DNA from: Treponema sp.
GTDB taxonomy: Bacteria > Spirochaetota > Spirochaetia > Treponematales > Breznakiellaceae
Length of the DNA stretch: 7,047 nucleotides
Direction of reading: 5' to 3'
NCBI GenBank assembly: GCA_031284105.1
Contig: JAITAN010000148.1
Location: 1 to 7,047 of the forward strand
Under the pieces are notes generated by a model, which saw only the letters and a list, made by a program, of their open reading frames with translations, did no database searches and had not been told where the DNA came from. Below, piece after piece: positions 5,950-7,047 of this stretch. Each line of letters opens with the position of its first letter. The first letter of the stretch is position 1. Made by a program: the position numbers and the translations under genes.

Positions 5950-7047
5950 TTACTCCCAGCCGCCCGCGCTGCCGGACAGCCGGCTGTCCATGTTGACGCC
6001 CTGACCGGCCGCGCTGTTGCGCTGTTTAGTGGGGGAACTGCTCACATACGCCGCTTTTCCGTTTGGCGCGGAGTTGGTCGCGTCAATGACGGACCTGCCG
6101 CGCTTGATGAACGTGCCGCCGCTATACACATACACGCCGCCGCCGTTGTTGGATGCGGTATTCCCGCGTATCTCTCCGCCTTCCATCGTAAACGTGCCGT
6201 TGCTTCTCACATACACGCCGCCGCCGTTGCTGGAAGCGGTATTCCTGCTTATCTCTCCGCCTTGCATCGTAAACGTGCCGTACACATACACGCCGCCGCC
6301 CCAATCTGCGGAATTGCCGGTTATGGTTCCGCCTGTCATCGTAAACGTGCTGTTGTCCACATACACGCCGCCGCCGTAGTGGGCGGAATTGCCGGTTATG
6401 GTTCCGCGTTCCATCGTAAACGTGCCGTTATCATCCACATACACGCCGCCGCCGCTGTTGGAAGCGGTATTCCTGCTTATCTCTCCGCCTTCCATCGTAA
6501 ACGTCCCGTCGTACACATACACGCCGCCGCCGTAGCTGGAGGTGCTACTGCTGCCAACGGAATTGCCGGTTATGGTTCCGCCTTGCATGGTAAACGCGCT
6601 ATTGTCCACATACACGCCGCCGCCCCAATTTGCGGAATTGCCGGTTATGGTTCCGCCTTCCATCGTAAACGTGCCGTTATCATCCACATACACGCCGCCG
6701 CCACTCTGCGATGCGGAATTGCCGCTTATGGTTCCGCCTTGCATTGTAAACGTGCAGCCGCTCTCCACAAACACGCCGCCGCCGCTATACTTGGCGGTGG
6801 AATTGCCGGTTATGGTTCCGCCCTGCATCGTAAACGCGCCGCCGCCCTGCACAAGCACGCCTCTTAGTTTCGCGCCCCGCACGGTCGAGCCGGCCTTCAT
6901 AACGAAGGCCCCGCCCTGTACGGACACGAGGGTCTTCTCTACGCCGTTGCCGTCCAGCGTAACGTTGCCCTCCAGCGTGAGGGTTACGCCCTTGGGGACG
7001 GTAAACAGGGAGCCCCCGCCGTTGTTTATAATGATGCGGGACGTTCC
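5950..7047 (-). CDS. Polymorphic outer-membrane (Pmp)-like right-handed beta-helix repeat protein, 5' end beyond the window
   Basis: The frame is open from the window edge to the stop at 5950 (365 residues visible), so the N-terminus and any signal peptide are not seen. After a short lead-in (LFTVPKGVTLTLEGNVTLDG) about ten repeats of 24-31 residues follow, each of the type GGGVYV-x-GTFTM-x-GG-x-I-x-GN-x-A. The GG and FTM-x-GG plus Asn pattern is that of chlamydial Pmp and similar parallel beta-helix surface proteins. The repeats end in a degenerate copy (YSGGTFIKRG) and a distinct tail, with K-x-RN-x-AAG-x-GVNMDS and a final SGSAGGWE. No C-terminal autotransporter barrel or final aromatic residue is present, so surface anchoring must depend on the missing N-terminus or another route. 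It is probably exported and may act in adhesion or antigenic variation, but this is family inference. The internal repeats are nearly identical in DNA and prone to recombination. Confidence 0.85.
   Translation of the reverse strand, partial: GTSRIIINNGGGSLFTVPKGVTLTLEGNVTLDGNGVEKTLVSVQGGAFVMKAGSTVRGAKLRGVLVQGGGAFTMQGGTITGNSTAKYSGGGVFVESGCTFTMQGGTISGNSASQSGGGVYVDDNGTFTMEGGTITGNSANWGGGVYVDNSAFTMQGGTITGNSVGSSSTSSYGGGVYVYDGTFTMEGGEISRNTASNSGGGVYVDDNGTFTMERGTITGNSAHYGGGVYVDNSTFTMTGGTITGNSADWGGGVYVYGTFTMQGGEISRNTASSNGGGVYVRSNGTFTMEGGEIRGNTASNNGGGVYVYSGGTFIKRGRSVIDATNSAPNGKAAYVSSSPTKQRNSAAGQGVNMDSRLSGSAGGWE
6220..6696 (-). repeat. Duplicated three-repeat block inside the beta-helix gene
   Basis: Block one (6696-6448, 83 residues) and block two (6447-6220, 76 residues) have the same order of three repeat subtypes: first GVYVDDNGTFTM with TITGNSA, second GVYVDNS with TITGNS, third GVYVY with GEISRNTAS. 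The size difference is mainly a Ser/Thr-rich insert (VGSSSTSSY) in the second repeat of block one. This points to duplication of a three-coil segment, not independent single-repeat copying. Confidence 0.7.

Noticed and set aside
6262..6867. 201-codon plus-strand frame with repeated HRKRAV and IHAAA
   Set aside because: Antisense shadow of the beta-helix repeats. The minus-strand frame has the family pattern and runs to the window edge.

Overview
The window (about 55% GC by eye) looks like a chromosomal piece of a host-associated spirochaete, probably a termite-gut or related Treponema-like bacterium. This is inferred from a MAF/DUF115 protein, HU/Ig-fold DUF4469 proteins in intact and broken copies, and a Pmp-type beta-helix surface protein with an AGGWE tail. 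No 16S or other firm marker is present, so the taxonomy is tentative.

Layout. At the left edge (1-573, minus) are two wrecked genes: the start of an IS3-type transposase OrfA carrying a frameshift, abutting a DUF4469 pseudogene that has lost its middle and its C-terminal end. Next is a gene-poor stretch (574-943) ending in two plausible sigma70-type promoters pointing right. They lead into a plus-strand pair: a MAF/DUF115 (MptE-like) protein (1012-2523) and, 25 bp later, a protein made of two EthD-type ferredoxin-like domains (2549-3280). Converging on this pair from the right is a complete class IV branched-chain aminotransferase (ilvE, 3447-4532, minus) with a strong Shine-Dalgarno and its own promoter.

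The right half is accessory in character. An intact DUF4469 gene (4797-5528, minus) lies between two patches of GC-rich repeats with the same 23-bp period (4655-4770 and 5602-5670). Its upstream region holds a single type I-C-like CRISPR repeat (5558-5590), with no spacer array or cas gene in view, immediately downstream of a possible -10 box. An 84/85-bp tandem repeat with nested palindromes follows (5672-5884). At the right edge is a large minus-strand surface-type protein of about ten beta-helix repeats, cut off by the window end (5950-7047), in which a three-unit block has been duplicated.

The left and middle genes look like ordinary chromosomal genes (amino-acid metabolism, probable surface or flagellar glycosylation). 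The most unusual part is 4655-5950, where one DUF4469 gene sits among three repeat classes, including the orphan CRISPR-type repeat in its probable 5' leader. No complete new defence or mobile system can be demonstrated from the sequence alone.
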